Positions 1-12,552 of a stretch of 64,000 nucleotides of DNA are shown here, piece after piece. The position numbers and the translations under genes are program-made. Source of the stretch: Vespula vulgaris (lineage: Eukaryota; Arthropoda; Insecta; Hymenoptera; Vespidae); assembly GCF_905475345.1 (NCBI RefSeq), contig NC_066592.1:5458501-5522500 (forward strand). Direction: 5' to 3'. The stretch's first letter is position 1. Each line of letters opens with the position of its first letter. The notes below the pieces were generated by a model. That model worked only from the letters and a program-made list of their open reading frames with translations, was not told where the DNA came from and made no database searches.

Positions 1-48
1 GTGCGAAGATATCATATTTAATATTTTCTAAATATCTATTTATTTTAG

Positions 49-175
49 ATGGAATGAACTTTCATCAGTCTATCCTGGCCAAAGAGTTAGAGATTTACTA
101 CCAGTCTTTGATAATACTGGCTTTGATAAGATTCCACCACCTACGAGTCGTATGATAAAACCACCAAAAAATTGA
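49..175 (+). CDS. Terminal exon of an unidentified gene (partial)
   Basis: An acceptor (TATTTTAG, AG at 47-48) is followed by an open frame of 41 complete codons ending in TGA at 173-175. The first base (49) completes a codon begun in an exon outside the window, so the intron is phase 2. The tail reads WNELSSVYPGQRVRDLLPV and continues to a proline/lysine-rich end (IPPPTSRMIKPPKN). Poly(A) signals AATAAA lie at 185-190 and 233-238, which supports a real 3' end. I do not recognise the family; no membrane segment or catalytic motif is visible in this fragment. Confidence 0.7.
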
Positions 176-1517
176 TATAAGAAAAATAAAAGCATTTTTG
201 ATATAATTTTGCTTTGATGTTAATTACGTCTCAATAAATATAATAAAGACAAACAAATTAAATCGTTCTTAAGTTTTTTGTTTTTTTTTGGATTTTTTTT
301 TCTTTTTCTTTTTTTTTTTAATTTTTTACTGTCTTTTTCTACAACTAAACGATATTAATACAGGAATAGTCGATTAAATACTATAGGTTGTATTTTAATA
401 TTTTCGTGTGTGCCAGTTGCATAAGCAACGGAAATAATTTTAAATAACTGCATATTATCCTGCTTTGCTCTTTGTGCAAGCAGCTATTTTGTGAGTTTAT
501 GTGTAACATAGTCAAAGATATGTGATCGAAGTAATAGGACTAATTATCCTACTTAATTTCATCTTTCTTCTAATGTGTATAAAATATATGATATCGGCAT
601 ATAAATCTGTATAAGAGCTACGATAAGAACTGGTGATTTTGAAATTTCGTACTACGTAATGTGACTTTTGGTTTTATGCTCCTTTGTTTATAATTTCACC
701 TGCATGATTTTTCTCTTTAGTTTTAAAAATATTATATAATACAACTAGATCCATAACAAAAAATAGATCAAGAAAATCAAGTCATCTTAAAGATGCTTGA
801 GATGTAAAAATTCATTAATTGATTGAATTGAAATATTTTTAAAAACACCTATGTAATAAATTTTTCTTTTATCGAAATATGAAGAATAGTTGCATTATAT
901 AATCACCTAAAAATAAAATGTAGAGATAAAAAGGTTCACATCTATATCTTTTTAGAGATTCTCTTTAAAACATACACACTTCCTCGTATAAAGTATACTT
1001 TTTAAATTAAGTGCGCAAGGAATATATAATTAAGTAATAGATAATGACACAAAGGAATCTTCATGTATCTTATACAGAAGATAATTCTAAAAACATATGC
1101 TTATCTTTCAGTAAACAAAGCATAAGATGTAATATATAATAAAATATAATCATAACAAAATCTTTTCAATCACATATTATCGCGTTTCAATAGCAATCTT
1201 AAACTTTAAAGTACTAGTACAGTACTAGACTTTAAAGTCTACATTAGAGCAGATATTTCTTAATAATTTTCACGCAACCATTGTTTTTATTATAATACTT
1301 TTTTAGACTTAGAATATTAAAAAATTTTATCACATTTAATGTGGATTTTTGGAAACATTTTTAAAAAACATTTAGTGACGAATCGATTGCTATTGCAATC
1401 GTTATAATATTACGAACAACGTATTTCTATCATTTGTTTAAAAGTGGAAATTTATCACACATGTTACCTCTCTCTCACTCTCTCTTTTTTCTCTCGATGT
1501 GTGCGTTCGTGTGTGAC
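176..1517. other. AT-rich intergenic spacer between convergent 3' ends
   Basis: No coding frame is visible on either strand. It contains the plus-strand AATAAA signals of the upstream gene and several minus-strand candidates (for example TTTATT at 1286-1291) that could end the Kintoun transcript. A short CT-rich tract sits at about 1467-1495, close to the Kintoun stop codon. Confidence 0.6.
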
Positions 1518-4283
1518 TTATATATCAAGATCGAATATTAAGTCATTTTTGAATTCAGCTTGATCTGAATTTTTAACCGCTGTTTCGTTCGTGTCTTCTG
1601 TGCTTTCCTCTTCGATGCTACTTTTACGTTTTCCCGAAAGTATTTTTTTAGATTTTTTCAATTTCTTAATTTTAATATAAGCCGATTTCTGTTTACCCGA
1701 ATGTTTTTCACGACTCAAAATGGATTTCACATTTTCAGAAATTTCTGTTTCTGGTGTTGCTTTCGGAGTAATCTTATACTTATCACGTTCTTCCGTTTCA
1801 GAATTTTCGCTTTCGCTTAATTTACGTTCGTGAGCGCGTTTCTTGTTTCGCAATTTACGTTGATTCTTCTTTCGTTGACCAAGAATGCTAGAGTTAGATC
1901 TGCAGAATTATATTTTATTATTTATCATGTCCATTTTATTCGTCTCTAACGAGTTCTCTGAAAATGTGACATTACCTGAATAATTGTCGAGATACAACGT
2001 TGTTAAATCGTACAGTCTTTTTCAGACTACAGCACTCTGACTCCGATTGAGGGTCGTGAATTGAACTGCATGAAAAATCTGCAGAAGAAATAGCTACACC
2101 ATTTTCGTCTGCACTCGATTCAGATACAGAACGTGAAAAATCATGAGTACGATGCGATTTCAATATCCCTTTCGACATACTACCACTACTACTTGGTAAT
2201 TCGTCTCCGCTACTTTCCGAAATCGATCTTGACTTTATTATACCTTTCCTATTTTGACTCACATTATGCTGTTCATCTTCTTCATGCTCGTCATCAGAAT
2301 CCAACTGATTCGAGCGAATATTTATGATGACAGATCTATCTTCTTTTTGAACATCGACGTCTACTGGAACCTCAGTATCTTTCTCCTCTGTATCCTAGGA
2401 GTATACGTTCAATGAATCATTCAAATGTATATGTAATATAACGAGATTTAATTGTCTTACCATTAGCTCCTTTAATCTATTTTTGAATGACAAGGTGCCT
2501 GACAATTCTTTCCTTTCCATGAACTCTTCATTAACACCAACAAAATAATGAGATACATTATCAGAATTATTTAACTTAATACTAAATACAAGATTATTAT
2601 CCCATGGTTCAATGACAAGCGAATCTTGTTCTATAGAACATTCTTCTAACTTAAAACATAAAGAATAGTGCTGTGGAAAAAATCCTGCACCCACTGAAGC
2701 AAGTAAAATATGTATTCCTATGTTATTTTCTAAGATTCTATGTTGTATGGAATCTGGGTCAACATTCTTAACATTGACTGTAAAAGCTATTTGATTGTCA
2801 TACATATTACAGGCAAATGATGGCAGTGTATATTTTATATCAGCATTCATAAAGGGCACTGTAGTTTCTAGTGAATTAGTAGTAGTCCGCAACACATTGT
2901 CATCTGGAGTTTCACTGGCATTTGTTGATATAGTTGTTGAATCCATTGGAATAGTTTTTTCTTCTAGCACTAAATTTGAAAGGGAATCACTCATAGTTGG
3001 CTCCATGGTAAATAAATTTTCACTTAATTCGTTGGATACAACAGGTACAAAGCTATTGCTATCACTATCCACATCACTATCTTCTTTCTGTGTTTCTTCT
3101 AACATCACTGATTTACGAATGACTGGTAATACTACTGTTAATTTTTTATATTTAGGATCAAACTTGGCATTACCATGATCTCCATCAACGCTATATGGCA
3201 GAGGTAATTGTAAGAAATACTTGGCTGGTTTTTCGCTCTTCAAGTAAAGAGAGCGTTCTTGGATATCTAGCATAGCATCAGTTGCCTTTCCTAATAAAGG
3301 CAAATCTATAACGATAACTAATTTTTTAGGAATAGTTGCATACATCTTTGCGTCTCTACTGTCAACAAAATCTTCCATGTCAATATCCGTTTGATGTTTT
3401 ATCATGAATTTTGGAGCGACATATTCCTGGGTTTCTGTTTCTAATTTAGAATCATTGTTCTTATAATAAATAGTTTCAGGTGCTGCGCGTTTTGGCTTCT
3501 CCTCTTTGTATTTAAAATGTTGCTCACGACTCTCATCGTAACTGGACATTAGTTTCTGATAAATTTCCGGGTCCATATCTAACGACTCTTTGGGCGATTC
3601 TTTCGACTGTTTCCTAATCACGCTTGGATGAGAGATGCCCTTGAAGTTCATTTTAGGAAATTTAAGATTCTTCCTATCGAGCTTTACCTATAAACACGAT
3701 AAATAACAACTGACAAACCGAGTAAAAAATACATTCGTCAAATCTTGGAAATACTAACCTTAAAATTACTCTCTACACCATCCATCGCAGTGTTATTAAC
3801 GATGTCACGGAATCTAGTATTCTTCGATGCGAGGTAAATCGTGTCAGGATGAAACACAACATCGAAAACCAAGCAACGAACGTTCTTTTTATCAAGGTCA
3901 TCGCGAGGAGGTATCAGGGTATAAGGAATTGACCATTGTAAACCACGGTGACCATCCTCGTAGGAAGGATGACTCGTAGGTCGTGCGACAATGTCACTTT
4001 TACTAATATTTAAAAAACATTTCTTCTCTCCGTTGACACTAGTTTTTATGACGTAACCAGGCTGGGGGTTAACGAACGTGACGTCGACGCCCCGTTCCTT
4101 TTCCAATTGAGCGATTTCTTTTTCATAAATCTTACGATTTTCTGGATCGGTCACTTCTTCCGCGTATTCGATAAGTAATTTACGAAATTCCTCCTTTTTC
4201 AAGCACTCCGTTATATTTTTTAACTCTTCCTTAGTAACGTCCAAATCTTCCCAATCTCTTTTACGTGACTCGTACGCGTCCAT
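1518..4283 (-). CDS. Ktu: Kintoun / DNAAF2-type axonemal dynein assembly factor
   Basis: Four exons join in frame: 4283-3759, 3687-2461, 2394-1976 and 1899-1518 (2553 nt, 850 aa). Introns are 55-76 bp with GT-AG ends. Vertebrate DNAAF2 is of similar length. Exon 1 encodes the PIH1 domain (conserved blocks KPGYVIKT-like, FLNIS, SIPYTL near residues 90-140). Residues about 298-367 look like the CS-like beta-sandwich, and a second conserved region spans about 450-600. The C-terminus is acidic then lysine-rich, has two similar KGI-I/L-KS...SESS-DE segments, and a KTVRF motif at residues 710-714 resembling a PP1 docking site. The family acts in the cytoplasm with HSP90/HSP70 to pre-assemble dynein arms. 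The start chosen is the ATG at 4283; an upstream in-frame ATG-free extension to 4427 lacks conservation. Confidence 0.9.
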
Positions 4284-5575
4284 CTTACGAGGCGATGCGC
4301 ATTGATGCGCGTGTTTACAAATAAACTTGATGATGGAAGAATCCCGAAGCACACATATACATACAAAGTATACCACGTGGATCGCTGGCGCCACCATGCC
4401 GGCCGGCTGACTATTCTGACCAATCACAGACGTTCACGTTTTCAAACGTCGCGCGGTATAAGGTTATCCGCATTTCTATACGAAAGTTCCAGAAGTTACC
4501 TTTAGAAACGTGCGATAGTGTTGCTAATCGATCGTAGAAGCTACTACGAGTTAAACTATATTTCATATATATAGGTCTAACGTACTATTTCAAGAATTAA
4601 CGATATTAATACTAATTTAATTTCGATAAAGATACACAGTATATTTTATCGATTTAAATCGATTTAATGACAACGAAGTAATATCGAATCCGAAGGAAGT
4701 AGTATCGAATCTCAATGAAATAACAGGAACGATGTAAGTGATATATCGTTTTACTTTTAATAATCAACGAAGTCTCGTTAATAATCGTTGCGTGAGAGAT
4801 TGCATTACTTTCTTCTAATATTACAGAGTTTACAAATACATTTGTAAAATGACGGTAGTATACTGTTGTATAACACGAACCTAATGAGATCTATTCGAAA
4901 CTGTTACTCCTTAATTTCGTCCCGCGAGAATATAAGGAAATAAATAAAGAGGTTAGATGGTACATATTCTATAGTACATACGTCATAGAAATCATAACTA
5001 TTCGTCATAGCTTTCACCGGACACATTTTTATTCGTATCAGTTGCTATAAGACTTTCTCAATCGTATATCAACGTTCTTAGTAAGTACTCTAATAAAAGT
5101 TTTATTAGTTTCCTTTTCTATCCGTCTACTTACATAAATTTTATATCAAAATGAACTTTGTTACACGATCAATAATTTTCGTTTTTCTCCTATCCTTATA
5201 TACATACCCATATAAAAAGATAATTAGCCGGTGAAAGGAAATTCGATCGAAAAAATCCTTTAGAGAAGATTCCAGAGTTTAGTCAATGCGAAGAGAAGGT
5301 GATGACATCGAAGGACGATTCGTTTGACATTGAAATATTAAAAGCATCTGTTGCGACGATAAGCCTAGCTATTATTTTATCTTTTAGTCGAATCTCAAAT
5401 CAGTTTTGTGATTCGAAGAAAAGACTGGTGGGGAACCCTTGGGTCTCTCTTATACCGAAGACGTGGGGATCAGCCAATGCGAAGTCTCTGACCCACTGAC
5501 ATTCTCTTCAGTTACTCGGTGGACGTACACAGAAACACGGATGATCGAAATAAGAGCTCGAGGAGTCATAGGGCG

Positions 5576-5612
<37 letters not shown>

Positions 5613-5663
5613 AACGTCAGGGTGTCGTAAATCGTATAAACGTAAATCGTATGATTGATCGTG
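4284..5663. promoter_or_regulatory. Divergent intergenic region between Kintoun and the sulfotransferase-like gene
   Basis: About 1.4 kb separates the two start codons. It should hold both promoters and 5' UTRs. A 26-base T run (5581-5606) followed by CAG at 5618-5620 is a plausible acceptor of a 5' UTR intron for the plus-strand gene, which would start its coding exon at 5621. A weak open frame at about 5302-5499 (hydrophobic middle, no recognisable family) is not supported as coding. Confidence 0.45.
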
Positions 5664-8600
5664 ATGCGTGTCTATCGTGGTTTTCTTCCTGGTCTTTTCG
5701 TTGGTGTTACTCTCGTGTTCGTCCTTCTAAATTCAAGGTCAAGTACGGTCACGCTCAATTCTTCCGCCGATGTCACGATCGAATCTCGCGATTTCGACAG
5801 AGAGGATGCACGTTTCGTCGAAAATTATGGATTCAATATTAACAAGGTGATCAGACAAAGGACAGTTTTATTATTAAAGATTCCGATTCCTTAAAAATGT
5901 ATAAAAACATTTGTAATAATTTTAAGCTATTTTTAAACGTACGTATCACGTAATACAAGCCGATGTCATTTCGAAGAAGTCACGATTCTCCTCTACTCGA
6001 CTCTGCTACAACAGAGGAACATGTCTCCAGTGAAAGTGCATCAACATCGGATGCAATCGCATCGAGGCGATCTTCTCACGCGTTATACGTTTCTTTCTCA
6101 CGTTTCTAAGGTGTAGATCTCTCGAACTGCAAGGCTACTTTTTCTTCTTTTTTTTTTTATACGTCCTTCTCTCATCGTCTTTCTCTTCAAAACAATGTCT
6201 GCATTTTTAACAACGTATCTATCTATCGGACGTGTTCATCGAATGAATCAAATCGAACTATATACTTTCTCTCTCTCATCGTATAGGTATGTTTACAAGT
6301 AAACCGGTTTAAAAGCGGAAACATTCGTCATTTATCGAAAATTTTCTCGAATATAATTATTGTCTTAATTAGTAATGAATATTAAAATTTTCAACAAAAA
6401 AAAAAAAGAAAAAAAAGAAAGGAGAAATAATCGACTTGTATGGAAAGAGATATTTTAATTCTTTTTTTTTCCCCTGATTTTTATGGAGTCACATCATTCT
6501 AATCAAATCCAACAGGTGTGCCTAGAGCTCTTTAATAAATCATCGTACGATTGTTAAACAGACATATCGATACGTCACGCCCTCCCTTGCTGAATTGGGC
6601 GGTCGTGGAAATTTGCCCGAGATGAATAAGCACGTACTCATGCTAACACGTGTACCTGGTGCTGGTGCAGAACTATTGGTGCTGATCCTGCAACGTTTAC
6701 AAGGTTACAATGCCTTTAAACATATTCGTTTGCCGCCTGGAGATTCTGGACTTTTGACGACGTTGCAGCAGGTAAATCTCGATAATCTCTGTAGATGTTT
6801 CTTCTTTTCTATATCTCTACTATTTAATTAACATTTCATTTAATATACTTATTTCTATATAATTTATTATATCCGTATTACACATGTATATACATGTGTA
6901 TACACTCTTTGTGTAAAGCAATTAAAAGTATAGAATAAAAATTGGATATTTCTATTAACTCTATTTTCTATTAACGCGCTGTTGAATATTCTATTTTGGA
7001 CGATCGGATTATTCTATTAATAAGAATAAAACGGGTATAACGTGTTAATTAATATAAAGCAAATTAATTAAAAGGAAACGAATTTAAAACTAAGACGTAT
7101 AATATATACAATTTTATACTCACAAGATGTTCACTCTGCTATGACCTGGCTATGACTAATGAGCTAAACGAAATAAGATGTACGTACTAAATGAATACGT
7201 ACTTACGAAGCTAAGAAAAAACGTAAACATGAAGAGAAAGAGAACGAGGGAGAGGGAGAGAGAAAGAGAGCAGATTACATCACGACAGTGTTTGAATGTA
7301 AAATTCAAACAATACATTTTCTTAGAATTATATGTAAACATTTTCTTAGAATTACAAATATCTTAAAATTATTGTAACAACTTATCGATCCAAAACAAAA
7401 TTAAAGATAAATATAAATTATGTTTTATTGATAAAAGAAATAGTCGACCGAAGGAGAACGAGGAATGTAAGTACTTCGCAATGCGTTTCATTTTTGTGAG
7501 AGTCACTCGAGGTTGTTTCTCATAAATGGAAAACGTTTGAATACATACGTATCTCGCGAAGAATGCATTTCACGTTTCGTAAATATTTGTAAATAATTGT
7601 TAACACCGGATAAAAGTCTTTTGTATGTAAATACATAATTATTTTCTCAATAATCTTTTAAAAGAGCAAATGTGAATGTATCGAATTGCACAAAGATCCG
7701 GAAAACCGGTCGTTGATTCTTTCGCCTGCTCAAGTAAGACACGTATCTCTGCTTTCGTAACGAAAAGTATAGTACTTTCGTCCATTTAACAAGCACTATC
7801 GCACATTCTTGAAAAATATATACTTATAACTATGCAATCCATATCCGGCTGATATTTCACGAGTTATGAGATATCGTGAACAATTTATAATTGCAAAATT
7901 ACTCCAAAGATTTCAATCACGTTTTTTCAATATATTGTCTGGATTTTGGTTATACAACTTACATTGTTTTTATAATCTCTTAAGATCGACTTAAGCCGGA
8001 GATAAAATTAATCAATCTAGTTAATCACAGAAGAATTTCTTTTTCCCGATTCGACAGGAACTACTCGTGGAAGAGATTACAAGTATTATAAGACAAGAGG
8101 CTATTCCATTGAGTTTCGATGGCGATATAAGGTTCTTAAATTTTTCTGAATTTGGTCGTCAGGCACCAACTTTCTTAGCCTTAGCAAGGGATCCTTTGGA
8201 TCCACGTACTTTGCATAGGTAAGATCAAATTTGTTTACTCTAATTAATTACACGTGTCTTAAATAATGACTCTTCTGTTCCTTAATCGATTCTAAAGAAA
8301 ATTTATTTGTTAATTTTTTCCTTTTCATTTTCATTCTTATTTTCATTTGATCTTAAGCAGATATCGGAAAGATGGAGCGGCGGCCGTTCTTTATCGCGGA
8401 ACGATCTCTCATTTTTGCGGACAGGATCCTCGTTGCTCGTACGTATATCAACGTTGACGTAGATAGATATCCAATAACGCGAGTGGAATAACCAGTTTCG
8501 CGAGAAGGATCGAGGATGTTTCACGAATCAAAATACATACATACCTCGTAACTTTACTTTCGACAGTTGATGCGATTAAACGATCGCATGAATGAGATTA

Positions 8601-9375
8601 CAGAGGGAATACCTTAGAGATTTTTTCGTCTGTTCATCATTATTACTCAGGATCGTCTTTTGAGTCGACTAGGGATTACGTAAAGTTACTCTACGTTCTC
8701 TTGGTAAAGGTTGCGCAAGAAGATGACTATAGTGAGGAATCAAGATCAATGAACTGCTTCTGAATACCATAAATAGAAACTTGCGTTATGGTTGTTAGAG
8801 AAATCGAGCTCGTCTTTTGTAACGTTATAAGAGACTTTTCTACTTGAAAAGATGTCATGTTGTAACGGATAATCGTGATCATTTTTCTTTACATAATAAT
8901 CCAAAACTCGAATCGAATATCTATATATGCGCGTGTATGTGTGTGATCTATTTTTGATACACTTTTTATCTATAAGGAAAAGAAATAACAAATGGGCGTT
9001 ACAACGAGCCAAGGCAAATGTTGTTCGATGGTATCCAGTGGTCGGTCTTCTCGATTACATGGAAGAAACTTTACACGTTCTCCAAAAGGAATTTCCGTAC
9101 TTTTTCACCGGTTCCCTTCGCATATATAATAAGTTGCGTAAGTATCTTGTTCCTTTTTTGTTTCTTTTTAATTTGCAACAGTTAAATATTATGGTAATGC
9201 GAAGATTATCGTATAAATTTATTTTATAGGACCGAAAGAAAATTATTTATCGAAACGTTCGATAAGTATCAAAACTCGAGCGAAAAAAGTATTGGAAGAA
9301 GTGATGGCAGATGAAGTAGAATTTTATAAGTGGTTGAAATTTCGATTATTTAATAAAACATCCGATAATGGGTGA
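5664..9375 (+). CDS. Pipe / uronyl 2-O-sulfotransferase family protein, probably inactive
   Basis: Seven exons join in frame: 5664-5846, 6562-6771, 7665-7733, 8058-8218, 8361-8438, 8977-9137 and 9230-9375 (1008 nt, 335 aa). The start has a type II signal anchor (hydrophobic residues 10-22) after a short basic end, as expected for a Golgi sulfotransferase. Family landmarks are FLNFSEFG (about 180-186), ARDP (197-200), HFCGQDPRC (about 225-233, in a 78-bp exon), WALQRAK, VVGLLDYMEETL and a C-terminal EVEFYKWLK segment. These match Pipe/UST better than HS2ST. The PAPS-binding loop that is normally VPKxGS-like reads VPGAGAE (92-98), the catalytic His pair of HS2ST (H140/H142) aligns with Asp175/Asp177, and the 3'-phosphate-binding Ser aligns with Leu206. 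The donor after exon 1 (AAG/GTGATC) is weak. Sequons occur at Asn32 and near the C-terminus. Confidence 0.85.
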
Positions 9376-10559
9376 TAATTAAGTTAAAGATTATTGAAGA
9401 TAATAATAATTGGCTTGTTTTTGGATCATGCAAATTAATTTTGATCTTCCAATTAAGAGGCGGCTAAAAATATAAAGGTAAAATATTCAATCCTTCGTAT
9501 GAAATGCCAAAGAAATAAATTAGTCGAATATGTATATGTCATTTGACACAGCATAAACGGGGAAAAAATATTATCGTATTCGTATGGTGCATTATTCTTT
9601 GATTTTGAACGCCTGTTGGTACGTGCAACGCCATCTTGTATCATATCAGTTACTGATATACTTAGATGTTAAGTTAATCAATCCTTGAACACTGTGCATG
9701 CATGCATTGCAGCAAATGGTAACGGTATAGAATTTAATCGTAAAGGTTTACACAGATAATATGTTTTAGAAACATATACAATAATTTGTATATATACATT
9801 GAAATTGTTTTTCTCGCTTTTTATCATTTTTCTACGTTGATTTATTGAACATTTGTAGAATAAATACAGAGAATTGTTGAGTCAAGAAATGTTCAGATTT
9901 ATGCGAACTTTTTTTATAGTTCTTTTTTTTTTTTTACCAAACATCCTTTCTCTTTCGCATTTACAATCATCTCGTTCGAGAGACAACTTGTACAAAAATT
10001 ATTTTATCTCTGTGAAATGTTATATCTTTGAGATAGATATAACTAACGTCATACAAGCTCTTTCAACATAAGCACATAGCGTATTCATACAAAGAGACGA
10101 TGATGCTATTTATTTACACAGACAGAAACTTTAAAAGTCTAATTCTTCTTACGGATAGAATCGTTGTATGTCATAGAAAAAAAAAAGATCACATACTCGA
10201 TTAAGAAAAAGATGCCAATTCCAACGACGATGATACTCTTTTTCATTTTTAACTTCATTTCATTTTCTTTATAAGAATGACAGAAAAAAACGAATCTCTT
10301 TTGTATAATGAAAATTTGACAGACGATTAATAAAAAAAAATAGTCACATTTGTATGACCTTTCTTTTTTCGTCGATAGTACCTTTGAAGGTAAATATAAA
10401 AAAAAGAGGAAAAAAAATAAAATAAAATAAAATGAAACGAAATCAGGGAGCACGGGGAAGCGGATGAGAATGATTGCCATGAGGTTGATGCATGCAACAG
10501 GAGAGTAGTATCATGTTGGTGTACAAAAGGACGAGCAACAACATGAGGAACGCGTGCCA
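9376..10559. other. Intergenic spacer between convergent genes
   Basis: No supported coding frame. A plus-strand AATAAA at 9859-9864 could end the sulfotransferase-like transcript. The half nearer Ola1 is A-rich on the plus strand and holds its 3' UTR. Long T and A runs occur at about 9908-9936 and 10326-10440. Confidence 0.5.
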
Positions 10560-11615
10560 TCACTTCTTCTTTGCGTCCTTCAGTCCAGCACCGGCGTTGT
10601 ATTTGAAAAAGATTATGTCGCCATCCTCGACGACGTAATTACGGCCCTGTTGCCTGTACTTTCCAGCAGCCTATTGAGCAAGAGAAAAAGAACGTAGTGT
10701 ATATGTATATATACACAAATATACATATGTATATATATATATGTGTGTGTGTCAGTTAAATCAAGATAGTACTTAAAAATTATTTTATAAGCTTTGGACA
10801 AATAACACTTATAAGACGATTAATAACAACGTATGTCGATAAACTTGGAAATTTATAGTTAAATTAATACCTTTACTGCAGCCTCTGAGCCTTCATTTTT
10901 AAAGTCTTCAAACTTCATAACTTCTGCCATTATAAAACCTTTCTCAAAGTCAGAATGAATTTTTCCACCGGCTTGGGGCGCCTTTGTACCTTTCTATATA
11001 ATAAAAAAAAAAATAAAAGTTGACGAAGAAAGGCGAGTCAATCTTACGTGTACACATAGTATAGTTACGAAGCTACCTGAATAGTCCATGCTTTAACTTC
11101 GTCAGGACCAGAAGTAAAAAAGTACTGTAATTGCAATGCTTTGTAACCTTGAATGATGATCTTGTCTAGGGCACTGTAAAAGATTAAAAAAGAAAAAGAA
11201 AAGAAGAGAGAACAATAATAATTTTAGACAAATTTCTATGACGTTTATTATTATATTTCGATGAGAGGGTAGAGAATAAAAGAATACGATCGAGAATCAC
11301 TCGTATTAGATCGATTAAAGCTCGAGTCGATAGAGCGGTACATACAAAGGACGACTCTTTCAGTTTTGCGGATTGCAAAACGATGAATTCCCGTTCAAAA
11401 GGAGGGACGTTCAAAACGTTGGACCATGGAATATGATTGTCTCGGGCCAAATATCGTCTAATGACAGGGTACGTCGGGATGAGCTCTCCCACTTGGTGGG
11501 CCCCGACACAACTTCTCGAGACTTCAAGGAATACGCATAAAGCCGAACGACTTAATGCGGTAATTTTATCATTCTGACTCTCTGAGAGACCTACTTTGCC
11601 GCCGCCGCCGACGAC

Positions 11616-11656
<41 letters not shown>

Positions 11657-12520
11657 AAACGACGACGACTGTTCTATCTTTGACTTTGAAATAAAATCAC
11701 GTCTACTCTATTTTCTTTTGATTAGGGGGCAAACGTGATTCCTCATCGTCGTCCATTTGATTCTTCTGTAAATTCGTCGAAGGAAGATATTTTCGATAAT
11801 ATCTTATAATTTTACAACGAATGTCTTATAACAAATAAAATGATAATTTTATTATAATTTGAGAGAACTTTTATATGAAATATATGAGTCATTACGAGGA
11901 AATTGTTCTCCAATCTATCTCTCTCTCTCTCTCTTTCTCAACGCATTCACTTTTCTTCGAACGTCACTCTCAACATTGTGAGTCGAAAGGAAAGAAAAAA
12001 AAGAAAATATAATGAAAACGTACGCTTACACGTACGCAAGCAAAACTACACCTACTTCGATGTACTTTCCGTTTGTAAAGGATAGTAATGCAATGTCGTA
12101 GCTTCGTGTAAACTCGTTTGAACATGGTACACGTGCATTGAACACCCTCCGGGTACGATTGACCCACTAGCCAACTCAGCCGTTCTGCCTCTCGGTCCTC
12201 TTTCACCACAGATTATACCCTCTCCTGGTACGCGCGAGGGCGGCCAGTTTTTATGCAATTTTGTAAGAATTTGAATAGCCGTTCGTAAAAATATAATGCG
12301 GCCTATCTCTCTCACTCTCTCTCTCTCTCTCTTTTTCTCTCCATTCTCCTCATCGAAACGACCGTAGTTTTTATTAGTTTCCCTCCGTGTTAGAAAGAAA
12401 AAAAGAGAAAGAGAACTAGTCTAGACCTTCTAAGAGTCATCCTCAGCCGTTATTAGTACGGTTAGAAGATAACTCGTTGCATACTTAAATGTGGGAACGC
12501 CTGTTATTCCATGGACCTCT

Positions 12521-12552
<32 letters not shown>

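Noticed and set aside
5299..5499. Short plus-strand frame upstream of the sulfotransferase-like gene
   Set aside because: No homology, no splice link to the gene, and AT-rich composition typical of the intergenic region.
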